A stretch of DNA of 64,000 nucleotides from Nocardia asteroides (GTDB lineage: Bacteria > Actinomycetota > Actinomycetes > Mycobacteriales > Mycobacteriaceae). A program made the translations under genes and the position numbers. The notes beneath the pieces are model-generated. The model was not told where the DNA came from. It searched no databases and saw only the letters and a list, made by a program, of their open reading frames with translations. The stretch lies in assembly GCA_019930625.1 (NCBI GenBank), contig CP082844.1, positions 2,604,001 through 2,668,000 on the forward strand, read 5' to 3'. This document shows positions 1 through 8,882 of the stretch, in pieces. Numbering within the stretch: position 1 is the first letter of the stretch; every line of letters starts with the position of its first letter.

Positions 1-99
1 TATCCGGACAAGGCGACGGCGGAACGAGCGCTCGAGATCGCGCATGCGCGCAACGAGCGAGAAGACGCCCGCGATCGGGCCTGGCGCGACGGAGACTGA
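1..99 (+). CDS. C-terminal end of an unidentified gene (partial)
   Basis: The first frame is open from base 1 to a TGA at 97-99 and gives 32 charged residues ending ARDRAWRDGD. It reads like the hydrophilic tail of a protein whose body lies outside the window. Nothing in it identifies a family. An apolipoprotein N-acyltransferase or FxsA gene is often near ppm1 in relatives, but that is only a guess. Bases 100-299 up to the next start hold no gene I can support. Confidence 0.35.
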   Translation, partial: YPDKATAERALEIAHARNEREDARDRAWRDGD

Positions 100-299
100 G
101 GCGGCACGGGAGCAGCCTTCCCCCGGACGGTGAAGTTGATCTTGAGCCGCAGGTCGCGGGCTCGGACGCCGTCGCGCGGGGCGCGGCCGCTCAGCTCGCG
201 ATCAGGAGTATCGAGTACGGTTCTCCAGAACTCGACGATTGCTCGGAGGTCCTGGCGTGGGCTGCGAGCGGAAACCAGGATCAGCAGGGAGGGCGACCC

Positions 300-1019
300 T
301 TGAGGGTTACCGTTGTTGTGCCGACCTACAACGAGCGGGAGAACTTGCCGGTTGCGGTGGAGCGGCTGACCGCGCTGCCGGTGCCCGACTTGCACGTACT
401 CGTGGTCGACGACAGCTCGCCGGACGGCACCGGCGAGGTGGCCGACAAGCTCGCCGCCGAACTGCCGAACGTGGTGGGTGTGCTGCACCGGACCGAGAAG
501 GACGGCCTCGGCCGGGCGTACGTCGCGGGTATCACCCGGGCGCTGGATGAGGGCGCCGACGTGGTGATCCAGATGGACGCCGACCTGTCGCACCCGGCCG
601 AAGTCATCCCGGCCATGCTGGAGAAGCTGTCGACTACCGAGGCGGGCGTGGTGCTCGGTTCCCGCTACGTCCCGGGCGGCTCGACGGCCGCCGAATGGAA
701 GTGGTACCGCAAGGCGCTGTCGGCCTGGGCAAACTTCTACGTGAACCTGATCCTGCGTTTGGGCGTCAAGGACGCCACCGCGGGCTTCAAGGCATGGAAG
801 GCCGACACGCTGCGCGCCATCGAGGTGGCCTCGATCCGCAGCAACGGCTACTCCTTCCAGGTCGAGATGAACTACCGCACCATCAAGAAGGGGTTCGTGA
901 TCGCCGAGGTTCCGATCCGGTTCGAGGAGCGGACGCTCGGCGCGTCCAAAATGAGCCTCAAGGTGCAGCTCGAGTCGGCGCTGATGCCGTGGAAGCTGCT
1001 GTTCGGCCGCGCGGTCTGA
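300..1019 (+). CDS. ppm1: Polyprenol monophosphomannose synthase (GT2 family)
   Basis: Transfers mannose from GDP-mannose to polyprenyl phosphate on the inner membrane face, making the donor used for lipoarabinomannan and for protein O-mannosylation. The 239-residue protein has the GT2 fold start VVVPTYNERENLP, the nucleotide motif VVDDSSPDGTG, and the metal-binding QMDADLSHP around residue 80. It is the stand-alone catalytic form; in M. tuberculosis Ppm1 this domain is fused behind an apolipoprotein acyltransferase domain. The start is TTG at 300, chosen because an AGGGAGGG ribosome site lies about 8 bases upstream and the conserved N-terminus begins immediately. Confidence 0.93.
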   Translation: MRVTVVVPTYNERENLPVAVERLTALPVPDLHVLVVDDSSPDGTGEVADKLAAELPNVVGVLHRTEKDGLGRAYVAGITRALDEGADVVIQMDADLSHPAEVIPAMLEKLSTTEAGVVLGSRYVPGGSTAAEWKWYRKALSAWANFYVNLILRLGVKDATAGFKAWKADTLRAIEVASIRSNGYSFQVEMNYRTIKKGFVIAEVPIRFEERTLGASKMSLKVQLESALMPWKLLFGRAV

Positions 1020-1027
1020 GCCACGCC

Positions 1028-1065
1028 AACAGGTCCGCTTCCGCGGGGAAGCGGGACCCGCTGTT
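1028..1065. terminator. Hairpin between convergent ppm1 and DUF6069 gene
   Basis: An inverted repeat with arms near AACAGGTCCGCTTCC and GGAAGCGGGACC-CGCTGTT and a GCGG loop lies between two convergent stops, with a one-base bulge. It probably ends transcription in both directions. No clear T-run follows it, which is common in actinobacteria. Confidence 0.6.
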
Positions 1066-1073
1066 GTATCCGG

Positions 1074-1502
1074 TCAGCGGCCGAGCCGGTTGCGCATCGC
1101 CTCGAGGCCGACGACGAGCGCCGGAGCCAGCACCACGTGCATGGCCGACAGGGCGAGGGTGCTGACGAGGTCGAAATCCGCCGCGAGGGTCAGGCCGATG
1201 GTCGCCACCGCCAGCGCCGCGCCGACCACCTGAGCCACCCGCAGCACGCCCACCCACAGGTAGGACAGCAACGCGGCCGCGATCATGCCGATCATCAGTG
1301 GCACGGCGGAGGAGACGACTACCACGCTCGCCGTGACCTCGGAAGTCTCACCGGCATCGGTCGTCTCGAACGAGCCGCCGGCTGCCAAGCCGAGCATCCA
1401 TACGATCAGGTTGACCGCCACCGTGACGGCGACGCTACCGAGGATCGCGACCGGCCGGTTGACGGCGGGAATGCGGAGGGCGGGTGCTGTGGTGGTCGAC
1501 AT
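1074..1502 (-). CDS. DUF6069-like four-helix membrane protein
   Basis: A 142-residue membrane protein of unknown function. Four hydrophobic segments are visible at roughly residues 16-40, 56-80, 86-106 and 112-133, with a short acidic extracytoplasmic stretch after the first. This is the pattern of the DUF6069 family, assigned from memory. The start at 1502 (MSTTTAPAL) is preferred because GAGGAG lies eight bases upstream; an in-frame start 14 codons earlier has no such site. It faces a MerR-like operator-promoter at 1543-1573, so it is probably a regulated single gene. Confidence 0.7.
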   Translation of the reverse strand: MSTTTAPALRIPAVNRPVAILGSVAVTVAVNLIVWMLGLAAGGSFETTDAGETSEVTASVVVVSSAVPLMIGMIAAALLSYLWVGVLRVAQVVGAALAVATIGLTLAADFDLVSTLALSAMHVVLAPALVVGLEAMRNRLGR

Positions 1503-1542
1503 GATGGTCTCCTCGTCTGAAGTATTCACTCCGGTGGAGACC

Positions 1543-1573
1543 ATGATGAAACCTCAATAATAATTGAGGTCAA
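1543..1573 (-). promoter_or_regulatory. MerR/SoxR-like operator inside a 19-bp-spaced promoter
   Basis: Bases 1551-1570 form a perfect dyad with 8-bp arms ACCTCAAT and ATTGAGGT around AATA. On the minus strand a -35 TTGACC (1573-1568) and a -10 CATCAT (1548-1543) are 19 bp apart with the dyad between them. A dyad filling an over-long 19-bp spacer is the hallmark of promoters activated by MerR-family regulators, and the SoxR box has the same CCTCAA-N-TTGAGG layout. The promoter reads towards the membrane protein starting at 1502. Confidence 0.65.
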
Positions 1574-1606
1574 TACCGCTGTCGGGCGCGGGCGCAAACC
1601 GGCCGA

Positions 1607-3022
1607 TCAGCGGGGCCAATCCAAGAGCGTGTCGATGAACAACTGGCGCACCTGCGCCACGTTGTGGGCCATATCGCCGGGATCCCACGCGCTGACGTCG
1701 ATCGGGTCCAGGATCGCCACGTCCACCGTTCCGGGGCGGGCGACCATCGCGTTGCGCCAGCAGACCTCGCCCGCGTTCCGGATGACGACCGGGATCACCG
1801 GCACTCCGGCCTGCATCGCGATGTGAAACGCGCCTTTCTTGAACGGGCCGACCTCGGGGGTGTAAGAGCGAGTTCCCTCCGGGGACACCGCGACCGACAA
1901 GCCGCCGCGTAAGGTATCCACCACCGGTCGCAACGCCGCCTTGGCCAGCTCGGTATTCCTGCGATCGATGAACGTCGCGCCGACGAAGCGCATGAGCGGC
2001 CCGAAGACGGGATTCTTGGTCAGCTCTTTCTTGCCGATGGCGGTCACGCCGCCGCCCAGTACGGCGGGCACGATGATGATGTCGAACTGACTCTGATGGT
2101 TGAACAAGAAGACCGCCGGGCGAGGCGATCGCGCGTTTCGCGCGCCGGTGACCCGTAGATGCACTCCCGCGATGCGCAGCGTATTGCGCGCCGCGTGCGC
2201 CATCAGCGCGTCGGCCATCAGCTGCCGGTCCTTCGTCGGCGCTTTCGACGCGACTCCGTACAGCGCTCCGCCGAGCAGTCCGGCGAAGCCCGCGGCGGTG
2301 CGTGCGTAGTCGCTCGCGCGCGGCGGGCGGCGCGGCCGGAACGTCACCCTGGCCCAGTGCTCCCGGTCGGCCATCTCGGCCAGCGCGTCGTCGGGATTCA
2401 CCGTCACCGGATGACCTACCAGCGACAGCGTGGGCTGGTCGGCGATCGCGCCCGCGTAGGCGTAGCTGTCTTCGAGATCCACCTCGTGCGCGGCGGCGAA
2501 CTCGGCGACCGCGTCGGCCTTGCCGTTGCGCCACAGCGTCTTCCCATCGGGATAGCCGGTGAGCACGCCGTCGCGGGTCGCCATGGGCGTGTACAGAACG
2601 TGTTCGATGCCCAGCTGCGCCGCGGCGGGCGTCACCTGGAAGCCGGTCAGCGAACTGACCAGCACGACGGTGTGCCCGGCCGCTTGGTGGGTCCTGATCA
2701 GCTGCCACGCTTCGGGATACAGGTGCCCGTAGAGAGTGCGCTTGAACAGGCGCCTGCCCAGGTCGTCCAGTTCCTGCTCGAAGCGTCCGGCCAGCGTCTC
2801 GGAGAGCTCGCGCAAGAACTGGCTGTATTCGCCGTCGGTCATGTGGTTTCGGATGCCGCCGAGCAGCACGTCGGCGGGTTTGCGGCGGCGCAGCCCGTGC
2901 CGGGGGCCGGGGCCGTCGACGACCGTGCCGCCGAAATCGAAGAACGCGGCGACCGCGCGGCCCTGCGGCCCGGAGCGGATGGCGGTGATCGCGGCGTCGA
3001 GGTCAGCGCGCGCGTCGGTCAT
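1607..3022 (-). CDS. plsC: HAD-like / 1-acylglycerol-3-phosphate acyltransferase fusion
   Basis: Two-domain protein of 471 residues. The N-terminal half (about 20-220) is HAD-IB-like and the C-terminal half (about 265-471) is a PlsC acyltransferase, with the HX4D motif NHQSQFD at 308-314, a GKKELTKNP loop near 330 and EGTR at 382-385. The acyltransferase part should convert lysophosphatidic to phosphatidic acid at the membrane. In the HAD domain the first motif reads FFDFGGT: the nucleophile Asp29 is there but the general acid Asp expected two residues later is Gly31. It lies 40 bases downstream of plsB, so the pair is probably co-transcribed and supplies two successive steps. Confidence 0.88.
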   Translation of the reverse strand: MTDARADLDAAITAIRSGPQGRAVAAFFDFGGTVVDGPGPRHGLRRRKPADVLLGGIRNHMTDGEYSQFLRELSETLAGRFEQELDDLGRRLFKRTLYGHLYPEAWQLIRTHQAAGHTVVLVSSLTGFQVTPAAAQLGIEHVLYTPMATRDGVLTGYPDGKTLWRNGKADAVAEFAAAHEVDLEDSYAYAGAIADQPTLSLVGHPVTVNPDDALAEMADREHWARVTFRPRRPPRASDYARTAAGFAGLLGGALYGVASKAPTKDRQLMADALMAHAARNTLRIAGVHLRVTGARNARSPRPAVFLFNHQSQFDIIIVPAVLGGGVTAIGKKELTKNPVFGPLMRFVGATFIDRRNTELAKAALRPVVDTLRGGLSVAVSPEGTRSYTPEVGPFKKGAFHIAMQAGVPVIPVVIRNAGEVCWRNAMVARPGTVDVAILDPIDVSAWDPGDMAHNVAQVRQLFIDTLLDWPR

Positions 3023-3062
3023 CGAGCCTCCTCCAGGGCCGCGCTATTTCCGCGTCGATCGT

Positions 3063-5552
3063 TCACCGCGCCTCCAGGTTGGACGGGTCCAGGGCGGCGG
3101 CCTGCGCGATGCGGGCGCCGATGGCGCGCAGGCGCTCGGCGAACTCGATTCTGCGCCGTGCCAATTCCGTGCGAAGCCGGGTCGATTCGGCACCGGGGGT
3201 GGCGGGTTCGTCGTCGGGCACGGTTTCCAGCAGGCCGTAGTTGTCGGCCAGCTTCAGCGCGCTGGTGAACAACTCGGTGGAGACCGATTCCGGGCTGTGT
3301 AACCGTTGCTGCAGCATCATCTGCTTGCCGACGGCCACGCACTCGGTGATCAACTCCTTGCGGTCGATCTGCTCGCCCACATCCCGGTCGGCCAGCCGTT
3401 CGGCCACCACCAACTGCGCGTCGACGAACGAGCGCAGCACGCGGTGGGCCATCGTGAAGCCGGAAGCGGTGAGCTTCGCCAGGATGTCCGAGCCGAGGGT
3501 GTCGCGGCGGGAGTGGCTGTACCATTCCGGATCCACCAGCAGCATCTCCGCGACCATCTGGTCGGCGAACTCACCGCGCTCGGGGAAGAAGAACTCGAAC
3601 TTCAGCAGGTCGCGCAGCCGGAACGCCTCGTCCCAACCGCTCTGTAAGGCGTCGGTGTCGCCGGCGTCGACCGCGGCGAGGATGGACAGCTCGAGGATGG
3701 CTCGGTTGACGAACCAGTGCACAGCGCTGTTGCGGTAGAAAGCGGCCTCCAGATGCGCGCCGGACTCGATGGAGTACACCGGCTCGATCCCGCCGCGATA
3801 TACCGTGACCACCTTCGTCAGCGAAAGCTGTTCCAGCACCACGGCCAGGCCCTGCTCGTCGCGTAGCGCGTCGAGTTCACCGCGCGGCAGCTCGCGCTTG
3901 TCGATGTAGCCGAGCACCGGGGCGAGCACCGTGCGCACCTCACCGAGGGTGAGTGCGCGTCCGTCCACACCCAGCAGCGCCAGGGTGACCAACGCGTTGA
4001 CCGTGATCGGAGTAACCGCGTTGATCCCGACCGCGACTTCGAACGCCAGCCGCTGCACGGCCTTCCGCTCCAATTCGGCGACTTCCGGCGGGTCGCTGTC
4101 GACGACTCCGGCTTCGGTGCGTGGCGGCGGGATCGGCTCCATGTGATGCAGCGGGATGGTCAGCGGGGGGGAGGTCATCGGATCGCCGTGCGCGGCGAGC
4201 CGGTCGCGCGCCGACAGCGGCTCGCCGAAGCGGACGTACACGTGCCCGGCGGAATGCTGCTGACTCCGGATGTAGCGCGCCAGCCAGGTCAGCCCCTCGG
4301 GCTTCTTCTTGCCGCCGACCTGCTCGGTGGCGATGGCTCCGAGCTCGTTGAGCCGCTCGTAGGTGATGGAGACCGGAACCAGCATGACGTCATCGATACG
4401 GTTCGAACGCACCGCCGCGGCGAGGTAGTTCAGCAAGCCGTAGCGTGGTGGGCGCAGCTTTCCGGTGCGGGTGCGGCCGCCTTCGAAGTACCACTCCAGG
4501 TTGAAGCGCTTGGCCAGCAGGTAGGCGAAGTACTCTTCGACGACGGCCTTGTAGACCTCGTCGTCGCCGAAACTGCGCCGGATGAACACCGTTCCGGTGC
4601 GTCGGGCGATCGGGCCCATCGGCCAGAAGCCGAGGTTCGCGCCGCCGATCACGTGGTTCGGCGGGAAGTCGTTGCGGGCCAGCACGTCTCCCAGTACGAA
4701 CGCGTCGACGTAGGAGCGGTGCGAGGGCAGGAACACCAGCGGATAGCGGCGGTTGAGGTCGCGCAACCCGGTCAGGCCGGACTCGTCGGGGTCCACCTTC
4801 CAGGTCGAGGCGTGCACCGGCCGCATGGCTTGGGTGAACAGGTCGGAGACCAGCCTGCTCTGGGCGGCGACCAGTTCGTTGAGCGCCTTCTCCGCGCGGC
4901 GGTACACCTCGTGCGGGCTCGCCCCGATCTGATCGGCGATCAGCTCCAGCCTGCGCGAGAAGTCGGGGGAGTCGAGGATTTCCTCCGCGACCAGCCTGGG
5001 CACCTTGTACCGGTCACCGATGACGGTGCGTTCGGCGCGTTCGAGCGCCACCACCGCCGCGCGCACGACGGCGCGGGCGAACGGCTCGGCGTTGCCCTTC
5101 TCGAACAGCGCCGAAGCCTCCGGGTGGTTCACGCGCAGTTCGCTGAGCCGGGCGGGCGCGCCGGTCAGCACGACGTACCGGTCCGGTGACTTCGACAGCA
5201 GCCTGCGCTGCGCCAGCCGGTTGGGCTTGCGCGGGTTGGTGAGCAGGACGAGATCGGCGAAGGTGACCCGGCGGACGCCGTCGCGCTCCGGCGGCAGCCA
5301 CAGCACGCGGATCGGCACCACGAGCGGATCGTCGCGCCTGCCGACCAGCCGGGTGGCGACGGCGCCCGGGTCCAGGTCCAATTGGGTGACCGGCGCGTCG
5401 GTGCCGAACTCCGCGCCGATCCCGCCATCGGCAAGCCACTTGCCGACGAGTTCGCGCTCCACCCCCGAGGCGGCGTCGATCAGGGCCACCACCGATTGCG
5501 GTGCGGTCCCGGGCCGGGCTGTCGCGGGTGAATCGCCGCGGTGATCGATCAT
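3063..5552 (-). CDS. plsB: Glycerol-3-phosphate 1-O-acyltransferase
   Basis: Catalyses the first committed step of phospholipid and triacylglycerol synthesis by acylating sn-glycerol 3-phosphate. The 829-residue length is right for the PlsB family. The catalytic HX4D motif LPSHRSYVD has its His at about residue 278, followed by GFWPMGPIARRTGTVFIRR and the glycerophosphate-binding EGGRTRTGKL near 356. No transmembrane helix is needed; members are peripheral membrane proteins. The start at 5552 has the ribosome site GGAGGGA 9 bases upstream. The HAD-PlsC fusion follows 40 bases after its stop. Confidence 0.94.
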   Translation of the reverse strand: MIDHRGDSPATARPGTAPQSVVALIDAASGVERELVGKWLADGGIGAEFGTDAPVTQLDLDPGAVATRLVGRRDDPLVVPIRVLWLPPERDGVRRVTFADLVLLTNPRKPNRLAQRRLLSKSPDRYVVLTGAPARLSELRVNHPEASALFEKGNAEPFARAVVRAAVVALERAERTVIGDRYKVPRLVAEEILDSPDFSRRLELIADQIGASPHEVYRRAEKALNELVAAQSRLVSDLFTQAMRPVHASTWKVDPDESGLTGLRDLNRRYPLVFLPSHRSYVDAFVLGDVLARNDFPPNHVIGGANLGFWPMGPIARRTGTVFIRRSFGDDEVYKAVVEEYFAYLLAKRFNLEWYFEGGRTRTGKLRPPRYGLLNYLAAAVRSNRIDDVMLVPVSITYERLNELGAIATEQVGGKKKPEGLTWLARYIRSQQHSAGHVYVRFGEPLSARDRLAAHGDPMTSPPLTIPLHHMEPIPPPRTEAGVVDSDPPEVAELERKAVQRLAFEVAVGINAVTPITVNALVTLALLGVDGRALTLGEVRTVLAPVLGYIDKRELPRGELDALRDEQGLAVVLEQLSLTKVVTVYRGGIEPVYSIESGAHLEAAFYRNSAVHWFVNRAILELSILAAVDAGDTDALQSGWDEAFRLRDLLKFEFFFPERGEFADQMVAEMLLVDPEWYSHSRRDTLGSDILAKLTASGFTMAHRVLRSFVDAQLVVAERLADRDVGEQIDRKELITECVAVGKQMMLQQRLHSPESVSTELFTSALKLADNYGLLETVPDDEPATPGAESTRLRTELARRRIEFAERLRAIGARIAQAAALDPSNLEAR

Positions 5553-5847
5553 CGATGTTCTTCCCTCCGCAGGTGACGCTCTCCACTATTCAATCCCGGC
5601 GGGTCTACTCCGCGCAGGCAGTCGGCACGGTGAGTTCGGACCAGGCGGCAGGGATGTCGTGCGTGCGCGGCCGGTCGAGCGTTCCCGCGGCGAAGCGCGA
5701 TCGGTCGCGGGGAACGGGTCCGCGATGGCGCGCGGGCCGCGTAGCAGCACAGATCGCGTTGCGCGTCGTTCGATTACGCGCCGACCGTCCGCTCGAATTG
5801 ATCGCTCCTGGTTCGCGGTGTGTTCGCGAGCACACCCGCGCGACGAA
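5553..5847. other. Divergent intergenic region plsB / nbtS
   Basis: About 350 bases separate the plsB start from the nbtS start. The part beside plsB should hold its promoter, but I see only a weak GAATAG-type -10 on the minus strand near 5590. The part beside nbtS holds iron boxes (separate entry). No additional gene is supported: the open frames here have no ribosome site and no family resemblance. Confidence 0.5.
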
Positions 5848-5890
5848 GCAGGTAATGCTAACCTTACCTCCATAAGTTAGGCCAGGGTAA
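5848..5890 (+). promoter_or_regulatory. Two iron boxes (IdeR/DmdR-type) before nbtS
   Basis: Compared with the IdeR/DmdR consensus TTAGGTTAGGCTAACCTAA, bases 5848-5866 match at 14 of 19 positions (core AGGTAATGCTAACCTTA) and 5872-5890 at 13 of 19 (core AGTTAGGCCAGGGTAA). The sites are in tandem, 24 bp apart, and end 14 bases before the nbtS start. The expected effect is repression by an iron-loaded regulator. Confidence 0.78.
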
Positions 5891-5904
5891 CCTTTGGAGG
5901 ATCG

Positions 5905-7215
5905 TTGTCGACCACGGAACGCCTGCGGGTTGAGTATGTGACCGATCCGGCGGCAGCGATGTCCCGGCTGGCGGGGGCGGATCGGTTCGGCGAGTACGTG
6001 ATGTACGAGCGTCCGGAGGAATGGGTGTTCGCCGCCGATCCGATCGGCAGTGTCGAACTGGATGTGCGGGAACTGCGCGTCACCTGGGAAGGCCGGACGA
6101 CGACCAGTGCCTGGCAAGGCAATCCGGCGGGGGTGCTCGACCGTGCGCTCGCCGCGCTGCCCCTCGAGGGCCGAAACGCATACGGATGGATCGGATTCGA
6201 GTTCTGCGCGTGGACCCTCGACGCCACCGAGCACTTGGACTCGCGCACCACGGTGGCGCATCTGATGATCCCCCGTATCGAGGTCCGGGTCGGTGAATTC
6301 GGCGTCCGGATATCGGGCGCGACGCCGGCGGAGACCGGAGACATCCACGACCTGATCGCGCAGTCGCAGGACACCGAACTGCCGCGGGCGCATCCGGCCG
6401 ATATCCGCATCGATCCCACCGGGTACCGGGACCGGGTTGCCGAGGCGGTCGGCGAGATCCAGGCCGGGCGGTACCAAAAGGTCATCCTGTCCAGGAAGGT
6501 CGATCTGCCGTTCGCGGTCGACGTTCCGGCCACCTATCGGCTCGGGCGCGCCCACAACACGCCGGCGCGGTCGTTCCTGCTGCGGCTCGGCGATTTGGAG
6601 GCGGCCGGCTTCAGCCCCGAACTGGTCGCCTCCGTGGACGAGCAGCGGGTGGTGACCACCGAGCCGCTGGCGGGTACCCGAGCCTTCGGTCGCGGCGCCA
6701 CCGCCGACCTCGCCGCCAGAGCCGACCTGGTCACCGATCCGAAAGAGATCGTCGAGCACGCGATTTCGGTCCAGACCTCGTTCGCGGAGATCGCGGCCGT
6801 CGCCGATCCCGGCACACCCGCGGTCTCGGACTTCATGGCCGTGCGCGAGCGCGGCAGTGTGCAGCATCTGGCCTCCACGGTGCGCGGCAGGCTGGCCGCG
6901 GGCCGGTCCAGCTGGGACGCGTTGGAGGTGCTGTTCCCGTCGGTGACCGCTTCGGGAATCCCGAAGCGTGCGGGAGTCGACTCGGTGTTCCGGCTCGATC
7001 ACGACCCTCGCGGTTTGTATTCCGGTGCGGTGGTGACCGTTTCACCGACCGGCGCGCTGGAGGCGACCCTCGTGTTGCGCGCGGTGTATCAGAACACCGA
7101 AGGTGCGTGGCTGCGCGCGGGCGCGGGCATCGTCGGGCAGTCGCGACCCGAGCGCGAGTTCGAGGAGACCTGCGAAAAACTGGGCAGCATCGCGCCCTAC
7201 ATGGTGAAGGCATAG
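5905..7215 (+). CDS. nbtS: Salicylate synthase (MbtI/Irp9-type, nocobactin pathway)
   Basis: Converts chorismate through isochorismate to salicylate, the starter of nocobactin and mycobactin siderophores. The 436-residue protein is a chorismate-utilising enzyme of the MST group: it shows YQKVILSRKVDLP in the middle, FSPELVASV, TTEPLAGTRAFG, DPKEIVEHAISV, and a C-terminal GAGIVGQSRPEREFEETCEKL that binds substrate and Mg. Start is TTG at 5905, four to five bases after GGAGG. Iron boxes just upstream mean expression on iron starvation. It converges with nbtT, with only 12 bases between the two stop codons. In N. farcinica, nbtS and nbtT are recalled as lying apart from the main nbt cluster, which fits this locus. 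Confidence 0.93.
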   Translation: MSTTERLRVEYVTDPAAAMSRLAGADRFGEYVMYERPEEWVFAADPIGSVELDVRELRVTWEGRTTTSAWQGNPAGVLDRALAALPLEGRNAYGWIGFEFCAWTLDATEHLDSRTTVAHLMIPRIEVRVGEFGVRISGATPAETGDIHDLIAQSQDTELPRAHPADIRIDPTGYRDRVAEAVGEIQAGRYQKVILSRKVDLPFAVDVPATYRLGRAHNTPARSFLLRLGDLEAAGFSPELVASVDEQRVVTTEPLAGTRAFGRGATADLAARADLVTDPKEIVEHAISVQTSFAEIAAVADPGTPAVSDFMAVRERGSVQHLASTVRGRLAAGRSSWDALEVLFPSVTASGIPKRAGVDSVFRLDHDPRGLYSGAVVTVSPTGALEATLVLRAVYQNTEGAWLRAGAGIVGQSRPEREFEETCEKLGSIAPYMVKA

Positions 7216-7227
7216 CCTTCGGCGCCA

Positions 7228-8844
7228 CTACTGCTCGGCGCGCAATGCTTTCTTGTCGATCTTGCCGACCGCGGTGACCGGCAGCTTGTCACTGCGGCGC
7301 AGGACGTCCGGCAGCTTGTAGGTGGCAAGGCCGCGGTCGGCGAGGAAGGTCTTGATCTGTGCCAGCGTCGGCATCTCGCCGTCGACGACCAGTACGGCGC
7401 AGACCTTTTCGCCCAATGCCGGGTCGGGCAGCCCGACGGCGGCGGCATGCCGGACGGCGGGATGGGCGAGCAGATGTTCCTCGAGCTCGTCACAGGAGAT
7501 GTTCTCGCCGCCGCGGTTGATCACATCCTTGATTCGGCCGGACACCACGAGATGCCCGCTGGGCAGGCGGCGGACCAGGTCGCCGCTGCGGTAGAAACCG
7601 TCGGGGGTGAACGCGCGGGCGTTGTGCTCGGGTGCGCGGTAGTAGCCGCGAATCGTGTACGGCCCCCTGGTCAGCAGTTCGCCCTCCGCGCCGGGCGGCA
7701 CATCGTTGCCGTCACCGTCCACCACGCGGACCTCGTCGGCGGGTGAGAGCGGACGGCCTTGGGTGGTGTGCAGCAGTTCGGCCGGATCGTCGAGCCGGGT
7801 GTAGTTGAGCAGGCCCTCGGCCATGCCGAACACCTGTTGCAGGGTCGCGCCCAGCGCCGGGGTCACTTCCTTCGCGTTGACCTCGGCCAGTCGCGCGCCG
7901 CCCACTTGCAGCAGACGCAACGAGCTCAGGTCGGCCGTCTCCCATTCGGTGGCGGCGCACCAGAGCTGGGCCAGCGGCGGCACCACCGCGGTGACCGTGA
8001 CACGGTGCCGCTCGATCGCGGCGAACGCGCTCTCGGGGCTGGGGTCGCCGACGAAGGCGACCGCCGCCCCGACTCCGATGGTGCCGAGGATCCCGGGGCA
8101 GGCCAGTGGGAAGTTGTGTGCGGCGGGCAGCGTCGCGAGATATACGTCCTGTTCGGTCAGTTCGCACACCTCGGCGCTGGCGATGGCGTTGTAGACGTAG
8201 TCGTCGTGAGTGCGCGCGATCAGCTTCGGCAGGCCGGTGGTGCCGCCGGAGACCAGCATGAGGGCGATGTCGCCCGGATCGCTCTCGGGTAGCTCGCCGC
8301 CGTCGCACGGGATCGAGGTCAGGGCGGTGAACGGGCCGGGGTCCCCGAGCACCAGGACGTGGCGCAGCGAGGGCACCGCCGCCCGCACGGTCGTGGCCAG
8401 TTCGCGGTAGTCGAAGTCGCCCACCCGGTCGGCGACGATGTACCCGACCGCGTCGGAAAGCCGGGCGAGGTGCTCGATTTCGGCCCGTCGATGCGCGGGC
8501 AGACTCAGCACGGGGATGATCCCGGCGCGCAGCAGGCCGAACAGCACGGTCAGGAACTCGGGCACATTCGGGAGCTGGACCACCACGCGATCGCCGGGAG
8601 CGATGCCGAGCGAGAGCAAGCCGTGGGCCATCCGGTCCGCGGCGGCGTCGATGTCGGCGTAGCTGCGCGCGCCCTCCGCATCGAGCAGCGCGGGACGCTG
8701 TGGATACCGGTGTGCGGTGGCGCGCAGCATGTCCCCGAGCGGGCGTCCCGCCCAGTACCCCGCGGCTCGATACTCCGCGGCTGTGTGCGCCGGAAAGGGG
8801 ACGTAGCCGTCGCGATGCGCGGACTCGGTCGGTGTGGTAGTCAC
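7228..8844 (-). CDS. nbtT: Salicylate-AMP ligase (aryl acid adenylating enzyme)
   Basis: Activates salicylate as the acyl-adenylate and passes it to an aryl carrier protein to start nocobactin assembly. It is a 538-residue stand-alone adenylation domain: SGGTTGLPKLIARTHDDY is the phosphate-binding loop, LPAAHNFPL and QQVFGMAEGLLNYT are aryl-acid-pocket motifs shared with EntE/DhbE/MbtA, YRSGDL binds ribose, and the C-terminal catalytic lysine lies in AVGKIDKKALR. Start is GTG at 8844, seven bases after GAGG; a longer upstream frame exists but would run through the iron box. Transcription should start at the iron-box promoter at 8883-8901. Confidence 0.92.
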   Translation of the reverse strand: MTTTPTESAHRDGYVPFPAHTAAEYRAAGYWAGRPLGDMLRATAHRYPQRPALLDAEGARSYADIDAAADRMAHGLLSLGIAPGDRVVVQLPNVPEFLTVLFGLLRAGIIPVLSLPAHRRAEIEHLARLSDAVGYIVADRVGDFDYRELATTVRAAVPSLRHVLVLGDPGPFTALTSIPCDGGELPESDPGDIALMLVSGGTTGLPKLIARTHDDYVYNAIASAEVCELTEQDVYLATLPAAHNFPLACPGILGTIGVGAAVAFVGDPSPESAFAAIERHRVTVTAVVPPLAQLWCAATEWETADLSSLRLLQVGGARLAEVNAKEVTPALGATLQQVFGMAEGLLNYTRLDDPAELLHTTQGRPLSPADEVRVVDGDGNDVPPGAEGELLTRGPYTIRGYYRAPEHNARAFTPDGFYRSGDLVRRLPSGHLVVSGRIKDVINRGGENISCDELEEHLLAHPAVRHAAAVGLPDPALGEKVCAVLVVDGEMPTLAQIKTFLADRGLATYKLPDVLRRSDKLPVTAVGKIDKKALRAEQ

Positions 8845-8882
8845 GGTCTGCCTCACAAGAATCAAGCCAAGATGTGCCTTAT

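Noticed and set aside
5605..7002. Minus-strand open frame covering nbtS
   Set aside because: Overlaps a complete salicylate synthase with conserved motifs and would run through the iron boxes.
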